From: Agapanthus africanus
Lineage: Eukaryota > Streptophyta > Magnoliopsida > Asparagales > Amaryllidaceae
NCBI GenBank assembly: GCA_030015575.1
Contig: JASDDO010000004.1
Span: 321,354,654-321,418,653, forward strand
Reading direction: 5' to 3'
DNA: 64,000 nucleotides
Positions 24,398 through 36,016 of this stretch are shown in pieces; position 1 is the first letter of the stretch, and each line of letters begins with the position of its first letter. The notes beneath the pieces were generated by a model. The model saw only the letters and a list, made by a program, of their open reading frames with translations, did not search any database and was not told where the DNA came from. A program made the position numbers and the translations under genes.

Positions 24398-24672
24398 ATG
24401 ACACGGGTGTTGAGATGAATCATCTCCCAATCAATGAAATTGAACCTCCACCCCTTCTTTTGAACTTTAAAAATAATGCGAGCAATCCATCACATACACT
24501 GCATCATCTCTCCAAAATGAGACGCACCCACATTCTATTCCACCACTTAACCTTTCCCCACTTCTTCCACCAACCAGAGCACTGCATTGATAAAATTTTC
24601 GAATGGTTGGTGTTGACATTCGGTCTTTGCAAAGCTTGGCATCGACCAATGATTTTTGACCCCCTCATGTGA
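24394..24672 (+). CDS. Small ORF with DKIFEWLVLTFGLCKA peptide
   Basis: The frame overlaps the end of the gag-PR frame by four bases (ATGA at 24394-24397), an arrangement compatible with termination-reinitiation or a past frameshift. The 92 codons include FFHQPEHCIDKIFEWLVLTFGLCKAW at about 24562-24639. B encodes FFHQPLLYHDKIFEWLVLTFGLCKAL. In the 16-residue core the codons differ at ten positions, all synonymous. The W-L-V-x-x-F-G-L stretch faintly resembles the WLVMPFGL block of Ty3/gypsy reverse transcriptase, so a relic of a deleted pol is the main alternative. Function is unknown. Confidence 0.5.
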   Translation: MNDTGVEMNHLPINEIEPPPLLLNFKNNASNPSHTLHHLSKMRRTHILFHHLTFPHFFHQPEHCIDKIFEWLVLTFGLCKAWHRPMIFDPLM

Positions 24673-25496
24673 TTTTCAAAAGATTAACATTGCATAACTC
24701 AAGTTTGGGGGGGCATTTTTTCTGGCTCTTGAAAAGAAATTTTTTACAAAATGATGAGCCAAGAATAAGTTTGGGGGAAGTTCTTCACTTAAATATTTTG
24801 CCCCCACTAATAAATTCCTACCAAGCTTACAGGTTTTTCGAGATTTAGCAGAAGGCAACAGTGAGCACACTGTTGAAAACAAGTTTGGGGGAGGTTTGTG
24901 CTTATTTTCACATCATTTGCATATTACTTTGCATAAGCACAAATCAGTTTGAAAACCTATACAAAAAATTTAAAAAAAGATAAAAAACATTTTTGTACAT
25001 AAATAAGATAATAAAAGATTAGATAGTGAAAAATTACATCCATGAGATTAGAAAAATTTAAGAAAACCTAGAAAATTAGAAGTTTTCTTATACGAACTAG
25101 TAATAAGTAGTTATGAGCCGTTGTCCCAAGTGTTAGTAAGATGAATGAAGTCACTAATCTGAGAATAAAAATAAGTCTGAAAAATAGTTTCTATTCTGGA
25201 AGCCAAACATTTTGAACGTTGATACCCTGCTATGCGCACTTACACACGTCTTGAAACTCGGGATAGTAGAGGATGCCTTGAAATGCTCTTGTCTAAAAGC
25301 CGATGTATGAATGAAATAAAAAAATAAAGAAAATATATTAAAAAAATGGTGAGAAAAATGGACACTGGTTTTGTTATCGCCAAGGCAGCAATAAAAAAAT
25401 ATAGCGAGGGTGCCTCTTCACCTAGTGCCCTAAGGCCAACTGGTCTGGGAGTCACTGCTAAGCCTTAGGTGGTGCAAGACGAGGATAATACACCAA
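24673..25496 (+). other. 3' non-coding region of A, left of insertion C
   Basis: Four AAGTTTGGGGG-like tracts (about 24701, 24767, 24880 and, after C, 36002) punctuate AT-rich non-coding DNA. 25415-25445 (CACCTAGTGCCCTAAGGCC) matches the corresponding segment of B. No pol sequence is seen. The region is interrupted at 25497-25501 by C and continues at 35414. Confidence 0.6.
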
Positions 25497-25501
25497 GTAA
25501 G
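25497..25501. repeat. Target site duplication of C, left
   Basis: GTAAG here and GTAAG at 35409-35413 flank C. With C removed, the A sequence reads CACCAAGTAAGCAAGCACATG. Confidence 0.8.
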
Positions 25502-27588
25502 TGTAAGTCCATATTGCGACCCCCGGTTCTTACGGGGAGGCGGAAACGGTATAAAAAACAAATTTTTATCGCAAGAGGCAACATGGACTAAACAAGGTCG
25601 GGATCGTGTCTAAACTAAACTAGCATACATGCAAAAGAGACTTAGCTACTCGGATGAAGGTTATACCTAAACTTGAACTCCTTCTTCTTCAAACCTTGTA
25701 GAGGTTGATGGTTCTTTCCTTGTAGCCTTCTTCCGTCGAAGATGGATCCACCTCGAGAGTTCAACCTTTGGGCTCTTCCTCGTGCTTTGAGTGAACTAGG
25801 GTTTCCGGCTTGCTAAACCTTGAACCTAGAATGAGTAGAGAGTGTTTAAGAGGTGCTTTTCTTTTAAAAGAGAAGGATTCTCAACACATGAGAAGGTTTC
25901 TCTTTTGCTAGAGGAAGAAGAAGATGAAGAGAGGAGAGAGAAGCTAAATGAGATAATGAGCTCTCTTTGTCTTTCTTACAACCATAACAAAAGAAAAAGA
26001 ATTATGTAAATAACAATAATAATTCAAATGAGAATAGTTGATGGTTGTTTTGGAATGACCACTATCATACTTCATTAAATGAATGTTGGCAAGAATCAAG
26101 GAGCATCCTTGCTCAATAATGATAATGGTCAAAAATTCAACCATAGTCAACAAGTCAACCATGGTCAACAAGTCAACAAAACCTACCATAACATATTTTC
26201 ATTTAATTACTATTATTAATAGATATCTCACTAATTCATTAGGGTTTGGAAAAAAGACGACTGTCAACTGTGCATGCGCACCCGTTCCGAAACCCTAATG
26301 AAAATCATCTTCCTTCTCCTCAAAATAACTGTGCATACACACCTGCATTCTTGTTCCGAGGAACATGAATACTGAGAGATAAAAGCAACCCCAAAACATA
26401 TACCGGTATCTGACTCAAACCAGAGACAGCCAGTAATATCCGTCCGGACTCCAAACGTGCACAAGTGCGCGGATGAGAACGAACCCTGTCGCAAAACCAT
26501 GCGACCTCTACTCTGTTTTGCCCAGAGGCGAATACCCTCTGTGTGGGACTCTAAAGACTCGACACTACGCTGGCAGTGGGTTTAACCACAGACCGCAAGC
26601 GGCACTAGCTGTGCGTAACGGTCCCCAGGTAGATGTCGACAAGAAGGCTGACGAGGTGAAACCCCATCTGTACTCCTACTGAGTCTGAATGTGACAATCT
26701 CCGTACAGTCCGGTCTGTTCGTCTGATACATCGCATGGCGGGCCTAGGGGGCGGTAAAACGTCAGTCCCCCAATAGCGGTACAAGTCGTGTCGGAGTGAA
26801 GCCCAAAACACCCTGAGATAACACTGGAACCTACCAGTATATCTCGCTTGCCCTGGCCAGGGACTACTCGTGTAATGGCTCTCCTAGACACAGCGCGATG
26901 TCAACCCCCAATACCGGGAGAGACGAATCCTGTCTAACCGGCACTGCCTCTAAGTGCTTCGGGACTGCACCCAACCACCACCTGTTTGCACGACTCCTTT
27001 GAGCCATGGTAGGGTAGTGATCAAAGTGCAGTGGGAACACACTCGAGGCGAAGTGTCAGTGTCAAGTCAGCGGACTAAGCTGTACTCATGTCACCTGGGA
27101 ACTGATGACTGACGATAGGTATAATACCAACCTGTCAGTTCCCGACGAGTCCTGTCCAGTGTACTCGTAACCCAACGAGCACCCGTATACTATCTCCAGC
27201 ACGACGTACTGATGGCTGTGGGACAGACCATCTCCCACACTGGGATGAGAAGCGCATACGCTAGTCTACTCCGGAGTATCGATGCCCTGTCTCGATAGTC
27301 CTGCGACTAGGGACCTGTATAAGGATGTGCTTATAGATTACCCAGCCCCCACTAGTGTGACTGCCATCACAACGCTGGTAATCAAGCAAAAGATCCTAAG
27401 GGCTCCACTAATGCGTATAAGTGATATAGTAAAATAAACACAAGTACACATTGAAGTAGAAACAAACCAAGTAGCATACTACTATATTGAGCAAGATTGT
27501 TTATACAAGGTGAATATCCCAAGCTTCCATTAAGTAATATACAAACTAGTATGATACAGTAATGGCCTTTAGGGCATATACACTAACA
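25502..27588 (-). mobile_element. 3' LTR of C
   Basis: It is 2087 bp. On the minus strand it starts TGTTAGTGTATATGCC and ends ACTTACA. The LTR is bounded by target duplication GTAAG on the left and a polypurine tract on the right. A cluster of TTGAC boxes lies at 26125-26180. LTR-D and LTR-E are diverged members of the same family. Confidence 0.9.
26125..26180 (-). promoter_or_regulatory. W-box cluster in U3 of C
   Basis: On the minus strand five TTGAC(T/C) cores occur in about 55 bp, with GTTGACTTGTTGACC appearing twice. The 5' LTR has the same cluster at 33945-34000. W-boxes bind WRKY factors in plants; defence or wound inducibility of C is an inference. Confidence 0.6.
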
Positions 27589-27599
27589 ATCTCCCACTT
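27589..27599 (-). promoter_or_regulatory. Polypurine tract of C
   Basis: AAGTGGGAGAT on the minus strand lies directly before the 3' LTR start and only a few bases after the polyprotein stop at 27603-27605. Confidence 0.85.
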
Positions 27600-27602
27600 G
27601 CA

Positions 27603-30600
27603 CTAAGGCCATGTACTGGCGTATCGAAGACCTATCATCTCGATCAGCCGCTCGAACTGAGTCTGGGGTAGGGCCTTGGTGAATGGATCTGCAGTGTTCT
27701 CTTCTGAAGCAACCCTCCGAACCTCGATCTCCTTGCGATCCACGATCTCCCTGATCAGGTGATACCGCCTCAAGATGTGCCTGGATCTCTGATGGGACCT
27801 GGGTTCCTTCGCTAAAGCTATAGCCCCGTTGTTGTCGCAATACAGAGGTATTGGGTCAACAATGGACGGAACCACCTGAAGTTCTTTTAAGAACTTCCTC
27901 ATCCAGACAGCTTCTTTTGCGGCATCAGATGCAGCAATGTATTCCGCTTCCATAGTCGAGTCTGCAACGGTTTCCTGTTTGGAGCTCTTCCAACACACCG
28001 CCCCTCCATTGAGGGTAAAGACAAAACCCGACATGGACTTGGAATCATCCTTGTCACTCTGGAAGCTGGAGTCAGCAAAGGCCTCGATCTGGAGGTCTTT
28101 TCTGCCATACACCAAGAACATCTCCTTAGTCATTCTCAGGTACTTGAGAATGTTCTTTACCGCTATCCAGTGTTTCTCCCCAGGGTTTGACTGATACCGG
28201 CTTACCACACTCAGTGCATAAGCTACATCCGGTCTGGTACACAACATCGCATACATTATAGAGCCTACCGCAGAAGCGTAGGGTATAATAGACATGCGAT
28301 CCCTCTCCAAATCAGTCTTAGGAGACATCTCTTTAGAGAGGGTGATCCCGTGACAAGCCGGTAGGTTACCGCGCTTGGAATCTTCCATACTGAATCTTTT
28401 CACTATGGTGTCGATGTACCTGGACTGAGAAAGTCCTAATATCCTCTTGGATCTATCACGATGGAAATCCCCAGGATGTATGAGGCATCACCCAGGTCTT
28501 TCATGGAGAACCTGTGTGACAAGAACCCCTTGACAGATTGTAGCATAGGAATGTCATTTCCTATTAAGAGAATATCATCCACGTATAAAACGAGGAATAC
28601 TACAGTTCTCGCTACAAATCTACTATAGATGCATGGTTCATCTGGATTTTTAATAATGCCAAATTCCTTGACCGTCTCATCAAAACAGATGTTCCAACTC
28701 CGCGATGCCTGCTTTAGTCCATAGATGGACTTAAGCAACTTGCACACCTTTCCGCTGCTCCCACTCTGAATGAAACCCTCTGGCTGATCCATATAGACAC
28801 ACTCCTCTAAATTTCCATTCAGAAAATCGGTCTTTACGTCCATCTGCCAAATCTCATATTCGTGGAAGGCAGCAATGGCAAGAAGGATCCGAATGGATTT
28901 CAGCATAGCCACTGGAGAAAAGGTTTCGTCATAGTCCAAGCCAGGTCTTTGACGGAAACCCTTTGCTACAAGTCTAGCTTTATAGGTCTCAACCTGTCCA
29001 TCTACACCAATCTTCCTTTTGAAGATCCACTTGCATCCTACGGGTTTTACCCCGTCTGGAGCAATGTCCAACGTCCATACTTTGTTGGTGTACATGGACT
29101 CCATTTCGGTCCGCATTGCATCCAGCCATTTTACCGAGTCAACGCTCTGAACGGCCTGGTGGAAGCTAGTAGGCTCATCATAATCTATGATGCAATCCTC
29201 TCGATCCCCGTCTATGAGAAAACCGTAGTATCTCTCGGGCGGATGAGACTGTCTACTACTCCTGCGGAGCGGCATAGGAATGTCCTGTTCATTTGAACCC
29301 TCTGGTTCCATTAAGCTTTCAGTAATAGTCTGTGGTTCTGGAATTTCTTCCAGTTCTACTGCGCTCCCACTTGTTTCCTTTTCTATGAACCGGTGTTCTA
29401 GAAAATGGGCATTACGAGAAACAAGGACTTTTTGTTCTTCTGCGTAGTAGAAAAGATACCCCCTGGTGCTCTTTGGGTATCCCACAAACTTGCACAGTAC
29501 TGAGCGTGCCTCGAGTTTGTCCGCATGCTGCTTTTTGACAAAAGCCGGACATCCCCAGATCTTCAGATATTGAAGATAGGGTTTCTTCCCACTCCATAAC
29601 TCATATGGTGTGGTAGGCACAGTCTTAGTAGGAACTCGGTTCAAAAGGTACGCAGCTGATTCTAGCGCATACCCCCAGAATGATCGCGGTAACTCAGCGC
29701 TACTCATCATGGACCGTACCATATCCAATAGGGTGCAGTTCCGTCTCTCCGATACACCATTATGTTGCGGAGTGTATGGAGGAGTAAGCTGAGAGAGAAT
29801 TCCATTCTCTTTTAAGTAATTCAGGAACTCGGCACTCAAGTATTCTCCACCTCGATCCGATCTTAGAATCTTGATACTTTTGCCGGTTTGTTTTTCTACC
29901 TCATTCTTATATTCCTGGAATTTTCCAAAGGCTTCAGATTTATGTTTCATCAAGAAGACATGTCCGAACCTTGAAAAATCATCCGTAAAAGTAATGAAGT
30001 AAGAAAAACCGCTTCGCGCAAGTGTAGACATTGGAACGCACACGTCGCTGTGTACGAGCCCCAAGAGCTCGCTCGCTCTTACTCCGTGTCCAGTGAACGG
30101 AGTCTTTGTCATCTTTCCTTCGAGACAGGATTGACAAGTGGCATACGATTGGTATTCGAACGGATTCAAATACCCTTCTTTATGTAACTTAGTCAACCTT
30201 CTCTCATTGATGTGACCCAGTCTACAATGCCATAAGAAAGCCTGATTGATATCTGGAGACTTTCTTTTGTGTGTATTCTGGACATTAAAAATCTGTGGTT
30301 GGTTTAACACGTATATACCATTGCTCAGTGTACCTGACACAATCAGAACTTGATTAAGGTGAATGTTTACAACATTACTTACGAACGCAAATTCATAACC
30401 TTCTTTAGAAACTAAAGATACAGAAATGATATTACAAGTTGCGTTGGGTACAAAAAAGCAATTACGCAAAACCAAAACATGCCCATCTGACATTCCCAGG
30501 TGATAGTCCCCCACGGCTTTAGCATCCATGCTAGCTCCGTTCGCAACTCTGAGGGTCATGTCACCTGCCTTCAAAACCCTACGGTTTCTCAACGCCTGCA

Positions 30601-31549
30601 AAGAATTACAGATATGAGATCCTGATCCGGTATCCAATACCCAGGAAGTAGAATTTATAGAAAGACAGTTTTCAATAACATACACACCTGAAGCTGAAGA
30701 TGCAACCTGCTTCAATTCCTGTGTTCTGGCCTTCCAGGCCCTGCAATCATTCTTCCAGTGTCCTTTCTTATGACAATAGAAGCATTCTTCCTTATCCACA
30801 AGCTTCCCCGCTATCTTTGTTGCTTTACCTTTTCCCTTCGTATCCACTTTACTAACACCGCCCCTTGGTTTGGCGGGGGCTTTCTTCTTCTTTCCCTTGG
30901 CTTTCGCCTTGGACCTAGAAGAAGATGATCCTCCTACAAACAAAGTGGATGTTTCCCTACCTTTCTGTAGGGTGCCCTCTGCGCTCCTCAGCATGTTGAG
31001 GAGCTCTGAAAGTTCAACCTCTTTTTCTTGTAGGTTGAAGTTCAGTATGAACTGGGCGTAAGTGGAAGGAAGGGACTGGAGAACTATATCCGTATATAGC
31101 TCACTCTCCAATGTGATCCCTAGGTCAGCGAGCTCCTCAATGTAGCCGATCATCTTTAGCACATGCTCGGCTACTGATGATCCGACGGCCATTCTTGTCG
31201 AGAATAACTTTTTCGACGCTTCGTATCTTGCGATACGAGATTGCTCTCCATACAGTTCTTTTGTATGGAGCAATATGGATTCCATGTCCATATTCTCATT
31301 CCTCCTCTGATGTTCGTTGTCCATCGAGGCAAGCAGGAGGCACTTGGCTTTCGCGCTATCAATCTCCCAAGTCTTGCGGATTTCCTTATCCGCGACACTG
31401 GAAGTTGGACCAGGGACAGGGGGAGCTTTGGTGGTAAGAAGATACCCCAGCTTGTCATAAGTGATTGCTATCTTGACATTCCTGAGCCAATCTTTATAGT
31501 TTGGCCCTGTCAGTTTGTTTTTATCTAGGAGTAACTTAAGTCCAGTCAT
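27603..31549 (-). pseudogene. Copia gag-pol polyprotein with one frameshift
   Basis: The first ATG in frame is at 31549 (MTGLKLLL); the frame is open to 31606 without an ATG. Domains in order: Gag (LTGPNYKDWL to about 30960), knuckle CFYCHKKGHWKNDC (about 30743-30784), protease VLDTGSGSH (about 30620), integrase zinc region HCRLGH...CQSC, integrase core with HSD, SDRGGEYL and the glutamate in HNGVSERRN, reverse transcriptase with GCKWIFKRK, QMDVKTDFLNG (usually KTAFLNG) and YVDDILL (about 28579), and RNase H with EAFADSSFQSD and STMEAEYIA. After YILGISI a four-base deletion near 28458 shifts the frame; RSKRILGLSQ continues in the other frame down to 27603. All else is open, so the copy died recently. 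The exact copia clade was not assigned. Confidence 0.92.
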
Positions 31550-33352
31550 GTTGATTGGTCGCTGCAGGGGGGAGAGAAGAAACACTTTAGCACGATGCTC
31601 TTGCAAGTTTAGAATGGTTTTTAATTTGTCTAAACAGGATGGCTCCCACTGTCTCTCGAATCCCTCCTCAAACCATAAAGGAAGAATTAGTCAGGATCAA
31701 TCCCACCGCACAATACTTGCTTAACCGTTCAGCCAGGCCAGTGTCGGTACTTCGAGGGAGGTTTTCCAACGCTTTCGCGAAGTTCCTTAATTAAATAACC
31801 ACTTTTCCCTGGGGGCGTAGCCCCGCTAACACCTTTCTAGGCACCTACTAGGTTTATAGCATTGATCGTTTAGTGAAAAATTTCCCGAGGAGTAGCATAT
31901 ACTCACAGTAGGATCGGGATCCAAATATCATCGCGTGATGAAACTGAAGGAATCCTACCAGAATCACCACACTCCAAATGGTATGCAAATCTAGCAAGTT
32001 TCAGTACTTATGAAACTCCCGATGTGGATTTTTGCCCCATGCTCTTATGACCTTAGCGTGAGGTCAAAATGTCATAAGTCACATGTCAAGTTCTTCCCAT
32101 CATTATCCTGGTTAATTTGAACCCACCCGTACCTACCCTTGACGTAGGCCAAAATGGCAGTACGACTGTCTCAAACCAACGCATTCTATCTATGCAACAG
32201 ATAAATATCCGGCAGCTACCAATCACTATGCCTTGGCGTGAGGTCAAAATACATAGCTTGAATACTACCGTATATTTAACTGAAATGATGGAGGGCTACG
32301 AATGGTTTTGGCGAAACCGTGAACGTAGTGAACTTGATATAATCGCTGGAACGAGATAGCTTTTAGAAGGAGTGGCTCGAGCTCCGCATTTAAAAGTTAG
32401 TTTTGAAAAGAACCGAGTGGTTTTTCGAAAGTGTTCCAACGACTTTAGCTTGGTTTATTATCTTGCATTAGTTCTTTTAATGCGTGATATTCTTGCATTA
32501 GTTCTTTTAATGCGTCCCATCATTTAATCCTACCATTGCAGAAAACAACCAAAATATGACGTACGCTTATGCCATATGCATTCGCCACGGGGCCCCGTCA
32601 TCGCCCGTTAGGTTACTTAACTAACGACAGAGCGGGGGCTGGGCTAGCGCGGCTGTAAAACATAAGCAACGCCTAAATAGAAAGCAATGATAGACATTAC
32701 AGATCACAGATGAATACATTGGATATACTAGCAATCCGCAATCCTTTCGAGCCTGGAATGAAAAGCGGATAACACGGTCGTGGTGAATAGCCAAATACCC
32801 CACCCAAGACCCCTACGGGTGCGGCAAACTACCCGCCAAGTACTCGGCAGTTTGTGCACCCCCTCCATGGGTCTATCCTAGGAGCAAAAACAGTAAAAAG
32901 AATTATACAATGACGGCTACAACCCCGACCCGGTTGTGCGGCCAAACAAATAATAATTATTACATCAATTTACATTTACAATGAATGAAAGAAAAACAAG
33001 AGCTCATCTCACATCCACCCCGGATATTCACCCGCGACAGTCCAACACATTCATATACACATTCCAATATCAAACACAGATCATGTATAACCCCGACTAA
33101 TCGTCTTATAGCGATTAGCCGACGTTCAATACATGCAAGCATCACAGATATAACCATCATAGTCAAAGTGCAGTGAAGTTCGGAAAAAATACGGAATTAT
33201 AGGACCCCAAAAGTAAATTTCTTTTCTGGAAAATCTGGGCACATATAATATATTTTAAAAATCCCAAAACCATCACAGACACACACTGCACGAAAAACGA
33301 TGCACAGAAGAAGACAAACCGCGGCGCTTCCGCGGCACATGCGTACCTCGTG
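31550..33352 (-). other. Leader region of C, rearranged at LTR junction
   Basis: This is 1.8 kb without a supported gene between gag and the 5' LTR. On the minus strand 31756-31800 matches the Athila B leader element almost base for base, in the same transcriptional sense. 33319-33335 is CCGCGG-CGCTT-CCGCGG. The two GAGGTCAAAAT boxes at 32056 and 32240 belong to a repeated CTT[A/G]GCGTGAGGTCAAAAT. The expected copia primer site (TGGTATCAGAGC) is absent. Confidence 0.55.
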
Positions 33353-35408
33353 CGGGGAGGCGGAAACGGTATAAAAAACAAATTTTTATCGCAAGAGGCA
33401 ACATGGACTAAACAAGGTCGGGATCGTGTCTAAACTAAACTAGCATACATGCTAAAGAGACTTAGCTACTCGGATGAAGGTTATACCTAAACTTGAACTC
33501 CTTCTTCTTCAAACCTTGTAGAGGTTGATGGTTCTTGCCTTGTAGCCTTCTTCCGTCGAAGATGGATCCACCTCGAGAGTTCAACCTTTGGGCTCTTCCT
33601 CGTGCTTTGAGTGAACTAGGGTTTCCGGCTTGCTAAACCTTGAACCTAGAATGAGTAGAGAGTGTTTAAGAGGTGCTTTTCTTTTAAAAGAGAAGGATTC
33701 TCAACACATGAGAAGGTTTCTCTTTTGCTAGAGGAAGAAGAAGATGAAGAGAGGAGAGAGAAGCTAAATGAGATAATGAGCTCTCTTTGTCTTTCTTACA
33801 ACCATAACAAAAGAAAAAGAATTATCTAAATAACAATAATAATTCAAATGAGAATAGTTGATGGTTGTTTTGGAATGACCACTATCATACTTCATTAAAT
33901 GAATGTTGGCAAGAATCAAGGAGCATCCTTGCTCAATAATGATAATGGTCAAAAATTCAACCATAGTCAACAAGTCAACCATGGTCAACAAGTCAACAAA
34001 ACCAACCATAACATATTTTCATTTAATTACTATTATTAATAGATATCTCACTAATTCATTAGGGTTTGGAAAAAAGACGACTGTCAACTGTGCATGCGCA
34101 CCCGTTCCGAAACCCTAATGAAAATCATCTTCCTCCTCCTCAAAATAACTGTGCATACACACCTGCATTCTTGTTCCGAGGAACATGAATACTGAGAGAT
34201 AAAAGCAACCCCAAAACATATACCGGTATCTGACTCAAACCAGAGACAGCCAGTAATATCCGTCCGGACTCCAAACGTGCACAAGTGCGCGGATGAGAAC
34301 GAACCCTGTCGCAAAACCATGCGACCTCTACTCTGTTTTGCCCAGAGGCGAATACCCTCTGTGTGGGACTCTAAAGACTCGACACTACGCTGGCAGTGGG
34401 TTTAACCACAGACCGCAAGCGGCACTAGCTGTGCGTAACGGTCCCCAGGTAGATGTTGACAAGAAGGCTGACGAGGTGAAACCCCATCTGTACTCCTACT
34501 GAGTCTGAATGTGACAATCTCCGTACAGTCCGGTCTGTTCGTCTGATACATCGCATGGCGGGCCTAGGGGGCGGTAAAACGTCAGTCCCCCAATAGCGGT
34601 ACAAGTCATGTCGGAGTGAAGCCCAAAACACCCTGAGATAACACTGGAACCTACCAGTATATCTCGCTTGCCCTGGCCAGGGACTACTCGTGTAATGGCT
34701 CTCCTAGACACAGCGCGATGTCAACCCCCAATACCGGGAGAGACGAATCCTGTCTAACCGGCACTGCCTCCAAGTGCTTCGGGACTGCACCCAACCACCA
34801 CCTGTTTGCACGACTCCTTTGAGCCATGGTAGGGTAGCGATCAAAGTGCAGTGGGAACACACTCGAGGCGAAGTGTCAGTGTCAAGTCAGCGGACTAAGC
34901 TGTACTCATGTCACCTGGGAACTGATGACTGACGATAGGTATAATACTAACCTGTCAGTTCCCGACGAGTCCTGTCTAGTGTACTCGTAACCCAACGAGC
35001 ACCCGTATACTATCTCCAGCACGACGTACTGATGGCTGTGGGACAGACCATCTCCCACACTGGGATGAGAAGCGCATACGCTAGTCTATTCCGGAGTATC
35101 GATGCCCTGTCTCGATAGTCCTGCGACTAGGGACCTGTATAAGGATGTGCTTATAGATTACCCAGCCCCCACTAGTGTGACTGCCATCACAACGCTGGTA
35201 ATCAAGCAAAAGATCCTAAGGGCTCCACTAATGCGTATAAGTGATATAGTAAAATAAACACAAGTACACATTGAAGTAGAAACAAACCAAGTAGCATACT
35301 ACTATATTGAGCAAGATTGTTTATACAAGGTGAATATCCCAAGCTTCCATTAAGTAATATACAAACTAGTATGATACAGTAATGGCCTCTAGGGCATATA
35401 CACTAACA
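33353..35408 (-). mobile_element. 5' LTR of C, inner end missing
   Basis: It is homologous to 25533-27588 over its full 2056 bp. The outer end is exact (TGTTAGTG on the minus strand, followed outward by target duplication GTAAG). The inner end stops at CGGGGAGG, where the 3' LTR continues for 31 more bases. Confidence 0.9.
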
Positions 35409-35413
35409 GTAAG

Positions 35414-36016
35414 CAAGCACATGAGTAATCGGTCGGTTAGTACCTCAAGAAGTATTAACGGTCGCATGAAAGTGTGTGAGCAAATTCATCTAAATATTCA
35501 TTAATTAAAAAGTACTGAGACTGATGGGCAAGAGTATGATAGCTTGAATTGAATTCTCCGGGTGTAGGGATGTCTTTACACATACGCAGGGTTATATGAT
35601 CGATGTTTGGAAGAAAGATAGGAATGAAGAATAAGACGATGTTTTATTGAAGGAGGACGTGATTTCTAACATCTTTTCATGACTATTAAGATAGGGCTCA
35701 TGACAACCGAAAAGCTAGCTTAGTTGGAAACCCTAATTTTCAAAGTCTTTCTTTTACAATTCTTTTCTTTAAATGCAATATTCATGATCTTCCTTTTATT
35801 ATTGGATTTTGTGGGTGCAATCCACTGAAAACTCTCAGGAGACAACACTCCTCCTACTAGGGACACCTAGAGGTTTAAAGGCTTGTTGCACGTGCTCAGT
35901 GCAATCGTGTTACCTACGAAAGTGTTCTAGTTAGTTTTTCTCTTTCTTTATTTTCTCCTTCTTTTTTTTAATAAAACAGTTCGCTCGAGACGACCGAAAA
36001 TAAGTTTGGGTGAATT
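35414..36016 (+). other. 3' end of A internal region
   Basis: This continues A after insertion C. 35823-35925 is the stem-loop module shared with B (AGGAGACAACACTCCTCC, then CTAGGGACACCTAG, then TTGCACGTGCTCAGTGCAA). The purine-rich tract AAGTTTGGGTGAATT at 36002-36016 adjoins the 3' LTR. No coding sequence is seen. Confidence 0.7.

Larger units (their letters stand above)
25502..35408 (-). mobile_element. Ty1/copia element C inserted in A
   Basis: The element is in minus orientation. The 3' LTR is on the left (25502-27588), the polyprotein reads leftwards (31549 to 27603), and the 5' LTR is on the right (33353-35408). Gene order gag-PR-IN-RT-RH defines Ty1/copia. The aligned 2056 bp of the two LTRs differ at only about 13 positions by eye (about 0.6 per cent), so the insertion is recent. 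The 5' LTR lacks the terminal 31 bp present in the 3' LTR, and no primer site is recognisable next to it. Confidence 0.92.
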
